The notes under the pieces: model-generated | Seen by the model: the letters and a program-made list of their open reading frames with translations, nothing else | Database searches by the model: none | Told to the model about the DNA's origin: nothing | Shown: in pieces, positions 14,301-26,089 of the stretch | Numbering within the stretch: the first letter of the stretch is position 1 | How the letters are laid out: each line of letters opens with the position of its first letter | Made by a program: the position numbers and the translations under genes | From: Sphaerolaimus hirsutus | Lineage: Eukaryota > Nematoda > Chromadorea > Monhysterida > Sphaerolaimidae | Assembly (NCBI GenBank): GCA_964036195.1 | Contig: OZ038450.1 | Span: forward strand, 4,714,701-4,778,700 | Length of the DNA: 64,000 nt | Direction of reading: 5' to 3'

Positions 14301-15356
14301 AGTGGGTGGAAAATTTGGCAAAACTTCCTGGCCTAATTTAATTGGCAGGAGACACCATAAATCTGTTGAAGGTAAGTTTTCCCACAGTGGACGCACAAAT
14401 TCCTGTGTGCAGTAGCATCGAGGCACGTTCCCCACGTGACTCCGCCCACTCGCGCCCGCCTTAAAATTACTAAAGCACACGCGAATTTGCTCGCCCGCGT
14501 TTTCGACGTATTATCATTAATTATATTATAAGTATTGCTTATTATCGACGTTTTCCCATACAAACTTGTGATTTACGTAAATAAAAGAGCGCCCGTCAAG
14601 GCGGAAATTGTGCGCTTGTGTCGCTAGTGTGCGAATGAGAATTGTGTGCGAATCGATAGCGGAGGGGACTGGTGCAAACAAAAAATATATCTATGCGTTC
14701 CCCATTGCAATTCGTGCCCATCGACTTGTGGCTATCTTCATTGTTTTTATAAATTACGTGTTCCAAAATCCTAAGGCACCGGCGTGCGATGAGCCGGGTC
14801 AAAAGTGTTTCTCCATTGACTTTGACAAGTAATTTTTACCTTTGCAGTTTTCAGTTTACATGATTTTAATGCACCCACTAGATTTTCATCCATTCATCCA
14901 GAAAAAACTTTCGGCCGTTTTGAGTGTAGAACCAAAATATAGCACATTCAACACAATTTCAGGCAGCCTCGCGTGTGCGTTGGGTACACTCGTAACTTTA
15001 TCTACCGCTGCCTATGCTACTTGTGTCAATGTCAACCTGTTTCTCGTGTTTTACCTCTGCTTGGTGTCCGTGATTGTTGCAGGGGGCAATCCCAGACCCT
15101 GTGAAATGCCCTGTAAAATGTCAAATGTCATGCAAAGTGTCAAAAGTAATGGAAAATGCCCTGCAAAATGGCAACTCGGTTGCCATTTTGCAGGGTATTT
15201 TACATGACTTTTGACACTTTGCATGACATTTGACATTTTACAGGGCATTTTACAAGGTCTGTGATTGTCGCAGTTTTTGAGGCGCAGTTGAGGGTTGGTG
15301 ATAATATCGTTTTGCCTTTGGTCGCGTTTGCATTGCTCAGGGTGGCCGGGTTTTGA
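11359..15356 (+). CDS. DOLK: Dolichol kinase, C-terminal exons
   Basis: Dolichol kinase of the ER membrane phosphorylates dolichol with CTP to make the lipid carrier for N-glycosylation and related pathways. Exons 11359-11605, 11974-12172, 14261-14371, 14963 to about 15082, and about 15274-15356 join in frame. The first encodes several membrane segments and the second LDERQ followed by a membrane segment. The third encodes the conserved GIASVGVGDAAAALVG block, part of the nucleotide-binding signature of the family. The last gives LRVGDNIVLPLVAFALLRV and the stop, matching the usual C-terminus. The N-terminal half is not securely placed. The last intron is an introner-type element whose exact splice positions are ambiguous (GG-AG at the element edge, or GT-AG at 15066/15256). 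Both choices give the same protein. Intron 12173-14260 carries two hAT-like elements. Confidence 0.9.
12229..13378. mobile_element. hAT-like element, TAGTGATGGAA ends with GGCGCC arrays
   Basis: The ends TAGTGATGGAAAAGCGCC and its near complement enclose arrays of GGCGCC words at 12240-12490 and 13190-13370. The target duplication GTTGGGTG is exact at 12221-12228 and 13379-13386. This shows that the two arrays, 700 bp apart, are the two subterminal regions of one element. The interior contains a TACCGTAT-type MITE at about 12551-13109. It lies in a DOLK intron. Confidence 0.9.
13392..14028. mobile_element. hAT-like element, TAGGGTTG ends with AAAAACGTTTTT repeats
   Basis: Ends are TAGGGTTG and CAACCCTA, with poly-A/T blocks interrupted by ACGTTT inside both ends. 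The target duplication GTGGTCAG is exact at 13384-13391 and 14029-14036. It is inserted only 13 bp beyond the previous element in the same DOLK intron. Confidence 0.88.
15083..15273 (+). mobile_element. Introner-type inverted-repeat element forming the last DOLK intron
   Basis: The left end GGGGCAATCCCAGACCCTG and right end complement share the family pattern: CCCTGTAAAATG, AAATGTCATGCAAAGTGTC and their complements. CAG flanks both sides. Read unspliced, it would stop the protein within about 40 codons, so it must be removed. At the element edge the donor dinucleotide is GG, not GT. The exon end TCCGTGATTGTTGCAG and the element end TCTGTGATTGTCGCAG differ at two bases only. A GT-AG intron shifted 17 nt upstream (15066-15256) would therefore give the same peptide. 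Confidence 0.85.
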
Positions 15357-16240
15357 CTGCGATTTTTGAACGATTTTTGGATGATTTTTGACATTTTCGA
15401 TGTTCGTTAGGTTTGAAATGGCAGTTAGTAAATAGTAAATATGAATGGCCACGAAATGTGAGCAGATTTGTTTTGGCACGAAGTTGTTTTACATTTGGGA
15501 AAATCATAAGTCTTTCATAAATTTTTTCAATCGTGTTGCATATTTGTTTTTCAGGCCCTTTTGGGCCGCTTCTAATTTTTCCATTTCATAAAGTCAAAGG
15601 GTTCGGAATACTGGCACCCCTTTTTCGAAAATTTAAAAAAAAATCTAAAATCGGTTTTATATCAGAAAAAAACTTATTTTTGGCTATGCCAGATTGTGCC
15701 TACACACACTAGTTTTCACCGTGACTTCGTTTGAAAACTGAAAATTTTTAAAATGCAAATTAATAAACACGGTTGAATGATTTAATTTAAATTAAATTTT
15801 AATTTTAGTTTATAAAGGTTATAATTTGAAAAATTGGAAACTAAAACACATAAAGCATACAATAAGAGTAGGCTGGATGTCGCCATGTCGCCATTTCAGT
15901 TTTCACACATGTCACGGTGAAAACTAGTGTGTGTGTAGGGCCATTGAGGCACGATGTCTAAAAATGCAACAAAAACGTTGAAAATTTTAAGAACCATTTT
16001 TAGATGGCAAACCATGTGTTACTGCGTTATGCTCAAATATACTACTCTGTCGCGCATTTAGCTGTCAAATTTTTTTGCCATGCTCTTCTGATAAGAAATG
16101 CTAACGTCATCGACTTTTTCGGTGTTGTAACAGTTTACGTGATGTTAATGAATTACGTTTTTCTTTTAAATTCAGCTACGACGATTTCATGATTGGGATT
16201 AAAATTTTATCTACCATATTTCCTCGAAATGCTCCCACGA
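15357..16240. other. Intergenic DNA with a palindromic element
   Basis: No gene is visible. Around 15690-15945 an inverted-repeat element starts GCCTACACACACTAGTTTTCACCGTGAC and ends with the complement (cacggtgaaaactagtgtgtgtaggg). It belongs to the same broad group as those at 10789, 20862, 47240 and 56820. Confidence 0.5.
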
Positions 16241-16445
16241 ACATCGACGTGCCAGGATTTTTCAGCGGGGGCGGATTGTTTACGGAACCCGGCGAACGGG
16301 GGGGGGCGCCTCACCCCTAAAATTTGACCCCTGTGGTAAAGGAATGGCGCCTTGGCGCCAACGCCATTCGTAGGCGCCACGCCATGGCGCCATCGGCGTT
16401 GGCATTGGCGCCAGATAGTGATGTACATGTATATTTTACATACAT

Positions 16446-16906
16446 ACCGTAAATGCTCTATTAGGACGACCCCCTCCAATAAAGCGACCTCTCCAATAGT
16501 ACGACCCCATTTGGCACGTTGTGTAAGTATAAAGCGACCCTCTCCAATAATGCGACCCCCTCCAATAATGCAACCCCCAAAGAAAAACAAAAAACAAAAA
16601 GTGGACGTAAGAAAATGATGTCGCAATCTTCGGGGCGACGCTAATTCGGCGGTCAAGGTGGCGGCCACTTCGCCAGAGCCAGCGGGCAATTCGCAGGGGT
16701 ATACATATTGCTATATTGCAAGGGCAATATTGCTTTACAATGCCATGCTCATACTAGAGTTGCATGAAAAGTAGAGTTGTTGAGGTATCGAAAAATACAA
16801 CGCGACCCTCTCCAATAAAGCGACCCCTCCAATAATGCGACCCCCAAAAATGTGCTGAAAACAATAAACCGACAGTCGCCTTATTGGAGCATTTACGGTA
16901 TACAGC
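16446..16906. mobile_element. TACCGTAAATGCTCTATTAGG inverted-repeat MITE
   Basis: The ends TACCGTAAATGCTCTATTAGG and CTTATTGGAGCATTTACGGTA are inverted. Blocks of AATAAAGCGACC and AATAATGCGACCC repeat inside. It resembles the TACCGTAT group but has its own internal words. It appears to lie within an older, degraded CAGGGACGTATCCAGG-type element spanning roughly 16240-17595. Confidence 0.65.
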
Positions 16907-16920
16907 GACGGGGACACAAT

Positions 16921-17452
16921 TAGGGTTCAAACGGGATTGACTTTTCGGGATCGGGATCGGGATTCACTTTTTGAGATTTCGGGATCGGGATTGGGGTTTC
17001 TGGATCGGGATTGGTTTTTTGAGATTTCGGGATCGGGATTGGCCGGGATTGGGGTCACAGGATCGGGATCGGGATTGGGATAGGCATTTGTCCGAGATCG
17101 GGATTGGGTTCTAGGGATAGAGATTTTGGCCATTTTTCTGGCATTCACAGTTGTTCATAAAGGTCTCAAAACACTGTTGGATGCCAGAAAAGTGGCATAA
17201 AATTGACGCTGGGGGTTTGCATCCACTTTTTTGCATGCAAAAACGTCATTATTTCACTTTTTATAATTTCCACTAATTTTTCCGGGATCGGGATCCCGGA
17301 CTTGGGAGTTTCTCGGGATCGGGATCGGGATTGGTATTTTTGAGATTTCGGGATCGGGATCGGGATTGGGGTTTCGGGATCGGGATCGGGACTGGTAAAT
17401 CCCGGAATTTCACGGGATCCGGGATCGGGATCGGGATCCCGTTTGAACCCTA
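16921..17452. mobile_element. hAT-like MITE, TAGGGTTCAAAC ends with GGGATC repeats, copy 2
   Basis: Reverse-orientation relative of the copy at 7684-8262, with the same unique core. The target duplication GACACAAT is exact at 16913-16920 and 17453-17460. Confidence 0.9.
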
Positions 17453-17595
17453 GACACAATTTGATAGCTTTTTGGTGCTAAACCATTGGTCTGAACAGAA
17501 TATACTGTTTCATGGGAGTGCATTTCTGGCACAATTTTTTGTCCGACCCGGGAAGGGGGGGGGGGCGGCCACCCCCCTGGCTACGTTCTTGCCCA

Positions 17596-20076
17596 CAAAA
17601 TCCTCCCTCCCAAAAAAAAGAGTGTAAAGAGAACGTAAATGACAAAAGCTGCCGTTTGTGATCCGGGCAATGCAGAAAAACAATGACTGCGTTACGTTAT
17701 AACAGGGTTTATACCATTTACTTATTTAAGTCTATACACTCTTCTACATGCTGGTCATTGCTGCATTTTTCTACGTTTGCGTACGTATACTCGGCGGACA
17801 TGGCACTTAGTATGAAAACTTCTGAATATACACTTAGTATGAAAACTTCTGAATTTACACTTAGTATGAAAACTTCTGAATATACACTTAGTATGAAAAC
17901 TTCTGAATATACACTTAGTATGAAAACTTCTGAATATACACTGAGTATGAAAACCATAACCCATTTGAATAATGAACCAGAAATTATACAGTTTTTCATC
18001 ATAATATTTTGTTTTTACGATGGTATAATTAAATACGAAAATTATCACAAAATTTTATTCATTAAATTATGGTAGGTTTCCATACTAGGTGTGCTGTACG
18101 CCGAGTATACAAGCAACAAATAAGTACTGGGAGTTCAAGAAAATTCTGGCGAAATAATAACCCCCCTCGAAATACACCCCCTTCGTTTAACTTTTCCTCA
18201 AAATTTCCACTATAAAACATAAACCCCCGGGGTATTTCAGGAAATACGGTATAATAAGCTTGAAGTAAGCTTTTCCTGTATTTTTTTTTCCTATCATACT
18301 TATTACAGTGTGATTTTTGCGTGTACATAAACTAGACACAAAAATGGGGACCGTTCTATAATTCACAAAGTTCCACATAAATGTCAGCAGAGCAGCTGAT
18401 AAGAACAGAACGAAAATTTTCATGTTTTGTACGCATGTATCCATGCCACAGCTTTGAACAAAAAGTACCGAAGTTCAACTTTTGATAACGCAATCAATGT
18501 TTACACAATTTGAGTGAGAGCTGACATGTTCCTATGTTCTAGCGTTAATAAAGTTCGAAATATTCTCTTTTGATACAGCATAGTTGCGGCAAAATATACA
18601 TTATACGCAGATGTTTGCTTAGACAGTACAGTTATTTTCTCTAACGATATTTAAGCTGCCTGTGACTCTCTAAATATTTATTTGTGATTTAAGCTTTTAG
18701 TTTGTGGTAATCTACTGCGCACACGGCATGTATCTAGTCGTCAGATTTTACTTGTGAGCTTGTTTTTTGATATTTTACGATGTTAATATTTGTTTTGATA
18801 TGTTGAAATATCTTTAGATGTAAATTATTATTGTGCATGGTTTCTCGGAAAAATCACATAAGGTCAAACGGACTACAGTGTAGTGTTTATGAGATTCGTT
18901 AAGATTGAATCAAATAAATAAGTGGGACAAAATAAAGTTGCAGCAATTGCTGAAACTTTTAACAATAATGCTAGTTTTGTGGGTAATTGCACTTCAAATT
19001 ATTTTCGTAACAAACATGGTCAATTATATATAATATGGCGTTTGCAACTGCCTTATTTCTTCTAATAGAACGGCATACCTTCAATATAACGGCACCTCCA
19101 ATAGAAGGGCAGGTAGAAATATTTCCGAGTGTGCGGTGTGTGTAAAGCGAGTGCGAAACACAAAAATAAGCCAAAAATGGATGGTGAGAGCATTCAAAGC
19201 ATTCAAATAGGTGTTAAATCTCAAATTGATCCTCTGATATTAAAATACTGCTCAATCTCTATTTAAAAATAAGGCTACGTTGAAATGAGAAATCTGTGAA
19301 ATAATTGGTGAAAAAATAGAACGGCAGCCTCCAACAGAACGGCAGGTAAAAAAGTTGACGAAAAAAATAGAACGGCGCTCTTCTATTAGAAGAAATACGG
19401 TACCTACCTAGATAAATAGGTACGTAAATATCTCTGCCATCCATTGTAAGGTGTTCCCGACTGGAACACATTTAGCCGCCAGTTCAATTATAGGTAGTTT
19501 TTTAAATCTATTGTGTTCGGTTGTGTACGCCATCAAATATCTACCGACAAAGCGCAAAAAAGATGGGGGAAACAGCGGCGACATTCCTCACTGATTGATC
19601 TGAATTTGACAGGCCACAAAAATGTTCTCCCCCAAATCCACCCCCTTTTCGCTCGCAATTTGCTATTTTCAATGTCCGATTTCGCGGACATTAAATATTG
19701 AACAGGAAACCGTAAAAATTGTCCTTGGCCAGCTGCCATGTGTGATTATGTCACCGCTTTTTGTATTTTTGTCGTGTTTAACATGGAAATTTGGCGTGCG
19801 ACCAAATTATTTACATGCAGTCATTGATTCAACGTCAGTACATGAATTAAATAGGAACTGCATTATTTGTATGCCGATTGTCACAGGGAAAAATTATTTC
19901 CAGAAATAGCCACATAGGTAGATTGTTTTCGTTGTGGAAGTGTTTATGTTGTTGTTGGTCTTTTTAGTGAACTTTATAACCTAGACGTATCTTCACGTTT
20001 TTTTGTGTATACGCAGAAAAAAATTTTAAGTTGTTGAAAAGCGCCAGCCTAGCGCCGATGTCGGCATACAACCAAG
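17596..20076. other. Repeat-rich intergenic DNA
   Basis: No convincing exon is seen. It contains a 27-bp tandem repeat at 17803-17955, a partial TACCGTAT-type element ending near 18253, and an inverted-repeat element with TTCTAATAGAACGGC ends at about 19050-19403. The rest is AT-rich, with stop codons in all frames at normal density. Confidence 0.5.
17803..17955. repeat. 27-bp tandem repeat, about 5.5 copies
   Basis: The unit is about CACTTAGTATGAAAACTTCT plus GAATATA. It repeats head to tail with one or two substitutions, the last copy truncated after GTATGAAAAC. Copies abut without spacers, so it is a minisatellite. Confidence 0.9.
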
Positions 20077-20610
20077 CATAGTTGTTAAAACGTATTTACG
20101 TTTATTTGATAAATACGTATACTCGCGTACTGCGTAAATACGTTTACGTTTCCTCCCGAAAAAAATACCAGTACTCACATACTCGCGTCCTTTTTGAAAG
20201 TACGCGAGTACAGAAAACGTATTTTAAGGGGACAGAAAACGTCGTTTTGCCAGACAGAAAGTGACGAACATAAATAGGACATTTTCCAAAAAAAACTTAT
20301 CCGGAGGGAAAAACACATTTGATGTATTTTAGAGTAAAAATTGACAAAACACCAATCTTAACGTTATTTTTGTGAGAAAAATACTCACTTTTACTATTTC
20401 TGTGAGAAAAAATACCCATTTTTACATTTTCCCTGGAAAAAAACACTCATTTTCAAGTTTTCTTTGGTAAAAAGTATTTTACTCACCTTTTACGCTGTGT
20501 AAAAGTAAAAATAAAATACTTTATCTTTTCTGTACGCATGTGTGAGTAAAAAAAAATACTTTACCTTTGCGTTTACTTTTAAAAAAAGTTCAGTACTTTT
20601 AACAACTCTG
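20077..20610. mobile_element. hAT-like element, CATAGTTGTTAAAAC ends
   Basis: The inverted ends are CATAGTTGTTAAAACG and the complement of AGTACTTTTAACAACTCTG. The interior repeats TTTACGTTT- and AAATACTC-like words. The target duplication CAACCAAG is exact at 20069-20076 and 20611-20618. A second copy in reverse orientation lies at 34868-35354. Confidence 0.85.
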
Positions 20611-20861
20611 CAACCAAGAAAAATGGGCACTATATTTGTAAATACCATGCGAATCAGTGTATTTGTTTCAATATATTGTATTTTTTCGTTGTTGTTTTGT
20701 CAGTGGTGCCTGACTTTCCGTGTAAATGGCGCTGGCGCCTTGCGCCTTATCCCTACAAAAAATGCCTTGGCACCATTGACTGGGCATAACGTCTGAAACG
20801 CGCTTTTCCATCCTTTCTCACCACAGTGTTTACTACGCAAGGCCGCAGCTCTGCCACGAAT

Positions 20862-22190
20862 CTACACACTAGTTGACAAAGACACCAAATGTCAACTGGT
20901 ACCCATCCCAATTGAAAGCTTGCTGACGAGCCAAAAGTTCGAATGCAGAAGTGTTAATCATGTTGCGATTGCGAATGAAGCTGTAGTGTTGAAAGAATCT
21001 GCGGTATGTCCGATGTGAACATAAGGACGACTGGCGACTAGTGATGGAAAAGGCGCCATGGCGCTTTTTGGTTTGGCGCCAGCGCGATGGCGCTTTTCCA
21101 TCACTAAAATAAATCTGTATACCTAAATCAGGGTTGGCAAAATCTCAGAAAAAAATAAAATAACAATAAAATGGAAATATTGAGAATAAAATAAAATAGA
21201 AAATTTCAAAATAAAAATAAAAATTGTATAAAAATTCAAATTTGTGTAAAATTTTTGTAAAATTGTATACAAATTCATATTTTTGTAAAAATTGTATAAA
21301 AATTCATAATTTTTGTAAAATTTTTAGTTTCTTGCTTATGGTTCAACATGTTTATCCATGGAGCTGGATCAGTCCCGAGCCCTGTAAAGTGTCAAATGTC
21401 ATATGAAATATCATGCAAAGCATCAATTGTCATGACAAATGTTAAGTAAAGTGTCAATTATCATGACAAATAACAAATAAAGTGGCAACTGTCAAGCAAA
21501 TTGTATTCAAATCTTGTTTTGTATCCAAATGTTGTTGTTGGTTTTGTATCCAAATCGTATGTCAACATTTGGATACAAAAAATAAGATCTGGATACAAAA
21601 ACATAAGATTTGGATACAAAAACACAAGATTCGGATACACAATTGACACTGCATGACATTCATCATGACAATTGACACTTTGCATGACATTTTACATTGA
21701 CATGTCCCCGCACACTCCAGTACTCCTTCAACTGAAAATGCAAACCATTATTATCAGTGATTGTTACTATACACTTGCTACCTATTGCATGCAACTACCT
21801 ACTGCATGTAAGTTCTGCAAAGTAATGGAAAGATTTGTCACCCGGTTTTCATGTGTAGGTCTAATTATAAATTTTTTCTGGCCTTGCATGCAAGATTCTG
21901 ATTTTTTGTAAAATTACTGTACATTTTTGTAAAATTTTTGTAAAATCGTTCCATTTTATTATTTTATTATGATTTTGGAATAAAATAAAATAAAATAAAA
22001 TGAAACAAGAATAAAATACAAATAAAATACATTTTTATACAATTTGTATACAAATGATTTTTATAAAACCAACCCTGACCTAAATACACAAAAATGCGTA
22101 GCAAAAATGCGTACTCGTCAGCAAGCTTTGAATTGGGCTGGGGACCAGTTGACATTTGATGCCCTTATCAACTATTTAGCGTGTGAAGGA
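20862..22190. mobile_element. CACACTAGTTGAC-ended palindromic element carrying two nested insertions
   Basis: The left end CTACACACTAGTTGACAAAG and right end (tcaactatttagcgtgtg) are degraded inverted repeats with a GGTACC/GGGACCAGTTGACATTTG word inside each. A 68-bp GGCGCC element (21039-21106) and a hAT-like element with an exact duplication (21129-22077) are inserted within it. Confidence 0.55.
21129..22077. mobile_element. hAT-like element, CAGGGTTGG ends with AATAAAAT arrays
   Basis: The ends CAGGGTTGG and CCAACCCTG enclose AT-rich arrays of AAAATAAAA and TTTTTGTAAAAATT words. The target duplication ACCTAAAT is exact at 21121-21128 and 22078-22085. The centre (about 21366-21711) is a copy of the introner-related family with an added GTATCCAAATC inverted repeat. 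Confidence 0.88.
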
Positions 22191-22486
22191 CCTTTTTGCA
22201 TCACACTGGGAAAGTAAACTTTGCTTGTTAGAAAAACGCATGAAGTTGTAGTCCGGTTGCAGGTTTATTATTCATGTAATGCGCGTGTATGTTCATGTGT
22301 AAAAAATAAAATACTTGTGGTTATAGGCGAACATTTCACCGCGCCGTATGGAAAAAGCTGACATTTTGATTTATGAATCACGTCGATTCACATTATGCAT
22401 GACTTCCGAGCACATTTCACTGTTGGCTGCCACTTTCACTTTTCACATCGTGGCGGCAGTATTATTGCGATTTTCACGATCGTATA
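22186..22486. other. Intergenic DNA, one weak exon candidate
   Basis: A stretch at about 22327-22480 is less AT-rich than its surroundings. It follows an acceptor-like gtggttatag and has an open frame including HISLLAATFTFHIVAAVLLR. No homology is recognised and no partner exon was found, so it is not called as a gene. Confidence 0.2.
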
Positions 22487-22739
22487 CCGTATTATGTCGA
22501 TTAAGCCACCCCCTCCCCCTCCCTGAGGAAGTTATATTCTAGGTATTTTGGATTTGGTATCAAATTCTTTGAAAATCCAGTTTGTGAATTTATGCGTTTA
22601 TTTTGAGCCGATAAAATAATTTAATTAGGTAGCTAATTTCGGTGAGAGTTCTGCTGTTTTAGAAAATCACTTGCCCTGGAATTGTTCAACAGTGAGAAAA
22701 CAACTGATAATGTAGGGAGTTATTCGAGGTGGTACGGTA
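22486..22739. mobile_element. TACCGTAT-type MITE
   Basis: Ends TACCGTATTATGTCGATTAAG and ATTCGAGGTGGTACGGTA form an inverted repeat, with a C-run next to the left end. Confidence 0.6.
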
Positions 22740-22870
22740 TGTATATGTATAAAACTTTATGCATTTATATAATATTTAATAGAAAGTCGTACTTCGAAAA
22801 AAATTCCATGCAATTTCGATTTATACATGGATGCATTTATGTATGTAAAATATTTGTTTGTAAATATGAT

Positions 22871-24096
22871 TAGCATTGAAAAAATCTCTGGGAGATTTAT
22901 ATTTAAAAAATCTCAGAAAATCTCAGAAAATATAAGATTTTCTGAGATTTATATTTTTTCCACGATTTTCCAGAGAGATTTAATTATATTTTCTCCTGAT
23001 TGAGAAAATCTCTCTAGAAAATCTCTCTATAAGAGCATGCGTGATGTATTGATTTTAAGCAATTATTGCATATTTAACTAAAAAATGCAAAAAAAATTCG
23101 ATGGCTGAAAGTGAAAATATGGTGAATAGTGAATATTTGCTGGGCTATATTTTTGGAGGTTCCTTGACTAAAACAATTTTGCAGTGATCAATTGCCAGCA
23201 ACTATTGCCCATTTCCCTTATATGCCCTTTTATTCCCTTACATTGAGTTGATGTAAATGTAATGTATTTTACTCACTATCTGTGTACAGAAAACGAAAAT
23301 ACCATATTTCCTCGAAATAGCTCCCTTCAAAATAGGCACTATGAATTTTTAAGCCCGCCCCCATTCGAAATACCCCCCAAATTGAGTGTAAAGTGAACGT
23401 AGATGACTAAAGCTTGGGTCTGTGATCCAGGAAATGTAGAACACACATAAAAAACAATGACTGTGTTACATTAGAACATGGTTTATATGATCTACATAAA
23501 TACTTAAACAAGTCTTTAGACTCTTATACATAGTGCTTATTGTTGCTTTTTTCTACGTCGACCTACGTTACAAACAACAAATTAGTATCGGGAGTGCGAA
23601 TGAATTCTGGTAAAATAAAAAAACCATCGAAATACCGCCCTCGTTTAACCCTTATCAAAATCCTCGACACAATCACCCCCAGGGGTATTTTGAGGAAATG
23701 CGGTAAATAAAATAAATTAATTGTTTTACTTTTACTGATGCGCTCATGTAAGTACAATACATTTTCCCAGAAAATGTGACAGTATTTTTGAGAACTTTTG
23801 CCATACAAATTTGCCCTTTTTGCCCTACAACATTTGAAGTCGTGAATGAAAAGCTTAAACAATACATAAGGTGCTTAATCTACTCTTAATGGTTCACACA
23901 CCTTGAAATATCTATTAAAACATCACTCAAGTTGAGAGATTTTCTGAGATTTTTTTGAAGTGCAAGAGATTTTCTCAGAGATTTAATTATATTTTCGAAA
24001 ATGATCCAAGAGATTTAATTATATTTTATTCTCGAGAGATTTTCTGAGATAATATTTAATTATATTTTCTCAAAATCGGCCATTTTTTCAATGCTA
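22871..24096. mobile_element. hAT-like element, TAGCATTGAAAAAAT ends with GAGATTTTCTGAGATT arrays
   Basis: Inverted ends TAGCATTGAAAAAATC and its near complement enclose arrays of AGATTTTCTGAGATTTA words at both sides. The target duplication AATATGAT is exact at 22863-22870 and 24097-24104. A TACCGTAT-type MITE (about 23303-23704) sits in the middle. Confidence 0.88.
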
Positions 24097-24352
24097 AATA
24101 TGATAGAAGTACGGCATGTCTCCAACCAATGGCTGAGATTCCTATTTTTTCTGCTCTACTGAACGAACAGTATTTAGGATCCTGAAAAGTCAACTGTTTA
24201 CTTTTTGCATGCTTAACGCTTGCATTGCGTCAACTGCGGCAGAAATTTTCAAATAGCTTCAAAAAAATTTAATTTGAATCATATGAAGCTGTTGTGCCTG
24301 GTGTCTATAGCATTTTCCGTATTGTAAAATAAATCGAGCTTAACCTTCCAAT

Positions 24353-24410
24353 TGTAGTATTTGATTGAATTACTACAATATATATTGTAGTAATTCAATC
24401 AAATACTACA
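24353..24410. repeat. 58-bp perfect palindrome
   Basis: Two 29-bp arms, starting TGTAGTATTTGATTGAATTA and ending in its complement, meet with no spacer at ATAT. It is AT-rich and is not flanked by a recognisable element end. Confidence 0.9.
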
Positions 24411-25497
24411 CAATGCACAGAACCCAACAGACCTTGTAAAATAGCGACATCATTTTTAGGAACATTTTACCTATAATATGTGTCTGACCTATCTGATATG
24501 TTCCGTATTTTAAGAAATTACAGGTAGGTACAATATCCATCATAACATGAATATGATCATAATGTCGATGATTGTCGATATTTTGATGTCGTCATTTTTT
24601 CAAAGCATTTTTTTCGAAAAATGAGCGTTAAAATACATGGCAACGAATTTTCTCGGGTCAAATTTGATCCGGCAATTCACTTTTTTTGCATATTTGTAAA
24701 CATACGGAGCGGGTTTATATTTATTTTTGAAATTTGAGTGGCAAACATCACTTCCGCGCACATGTATGAAACCTCCATTTATTTTCACGCATTTTGATGC
24801 ACGCATTTTTCATGAAGTGACATGTAATGATGAAAAATAAAAATTTAGAAAATCGCATAAATTTCTTTTTGATTTTTTTTAACTGGGAGTATTAATCAAA
24901 AATCAAATGTATATTTTTTTCAGTCCTTGACCATTTTCATCCAGTAACGCAATTATTTTTTTATGGTTTAAATATTTGACAATTGTTATTGTGTATGTCG
25001 AAAATGTATGTCGCTTTAACTTTAGAAAATGTATGTCGCTGAATGATTTTTGAAATCATTTCATATTATTCGACACTTAGGAAAACCCAACTAAATTACA
25101 AATAAAATTTGTCTGCTGAACCCCTTCATTAAAACATTGGAAGGTCAATTTACGCTCTTTCCATGGTAATTATTCTATCATTTCCACAAACTAGGAAAAG
25201 TGAAAAAAATCAAAATTAGAAGAAAAAAACGTTTTCGAACAAATGTTTCTTTATTTCCACCGTCCCCAACATGCGAGGACAAACCGGGCGCGTCGACATG
25301 ACACGAATGTTGACAGTTCAATCGATTCTGATTGACGCCTGATTTCATGCGCGCGTAAATTCCGCCAGGCGTTTTGATGTCGTTGTATTTATTTTGCGCG
25401 CGGCAGAAAGTTGCGTAATCTGCGAGATTTATGGGCACTTATGTATCATCAACTTGACTAGGTACTTACGTCGCTTGAACGACCACATTCCCGCCAG
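24411..25497. other. AT-rich intergenic DNA
   Basis: No gene is called. A minus-strand open frame at 25178-25438 is relatively GC-rich and includes NLADYATFCRAQNKYNDIKT. I recognise no family and find no partner exon. Confidence 0.3.
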
Positions 25498-25663
25498 GGG
25501 GCTGTCCCAGACTCTCGAAAATGCCCTGTAAAATGTAAAATGTGATGCAAAGTGTATTAAGTCTTGTAAAATGACCTGGAAAATGGCAAATGTACTATGG
25601 CCAATTTACATGACGTTTGACACTTTGCATGACATTTGACATTCTCGGGCCTGGGATTGGCAC
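25498..25663. mobile_element. Introner-family element outside a coding region
   Basis: Ends GGGGCTGTCCCAGACTC and GGCCTGGGATTGGCAC, with CAG on both sides (25495-25497 and 25664-25666). The internal words are those of the intron-forming copies. The left end keeps GGGG, unlike the GTG(C) ends of copies that form introns. Confidence 0.85.
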
Positions 25664-26089
25664 CAGCGCGTAAGATGAAAATGCAGTCAATTGCAGCGAT
25701 TTAGGTCAGTTGTTATGTGCTGTTAAATCATCCCGCTACAAAAATTGCCCAATTTTATCAGCGTTTCTGCGTTCCATCGTCACTTTCACATTGTCTGCAT
25801 GCTGATGCTTATGAAATTGCTTTGTTTCCACAGAAAAAGGTAAATACGTACGAAATAGGTATTTACATTCACGTGTAAGTTGTGTATCCAAAAGAAAGCG
25901 CTCGATTCAAAATTCACATGCCTGCTATATGTAGGCACTAAAATGCCCGACGATACTCTCAAATTCCACAATCACACATTCATAAATAGAACATATTTAC
26001 CACACAAAATTGGTTCAACATCAAATCCCCGCCGCCATCCAGAATATTGCATAGTGCCTCGTTTGTCCCTCACAAAAAAATCCAACACG

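Noticed and set aside
17803-17955. CRISPR-like array
   Set aside because: The 27-bp units abut without unique spacers and the DNA is eukaryotic; it is a minisatellite.
25178-25438. Minus-strand gene (NLADYATFCRAQNKY...)
   Set aside because: Single isolated frame with no recognised family or partner exon; kept only as a note in the intergenic entry.
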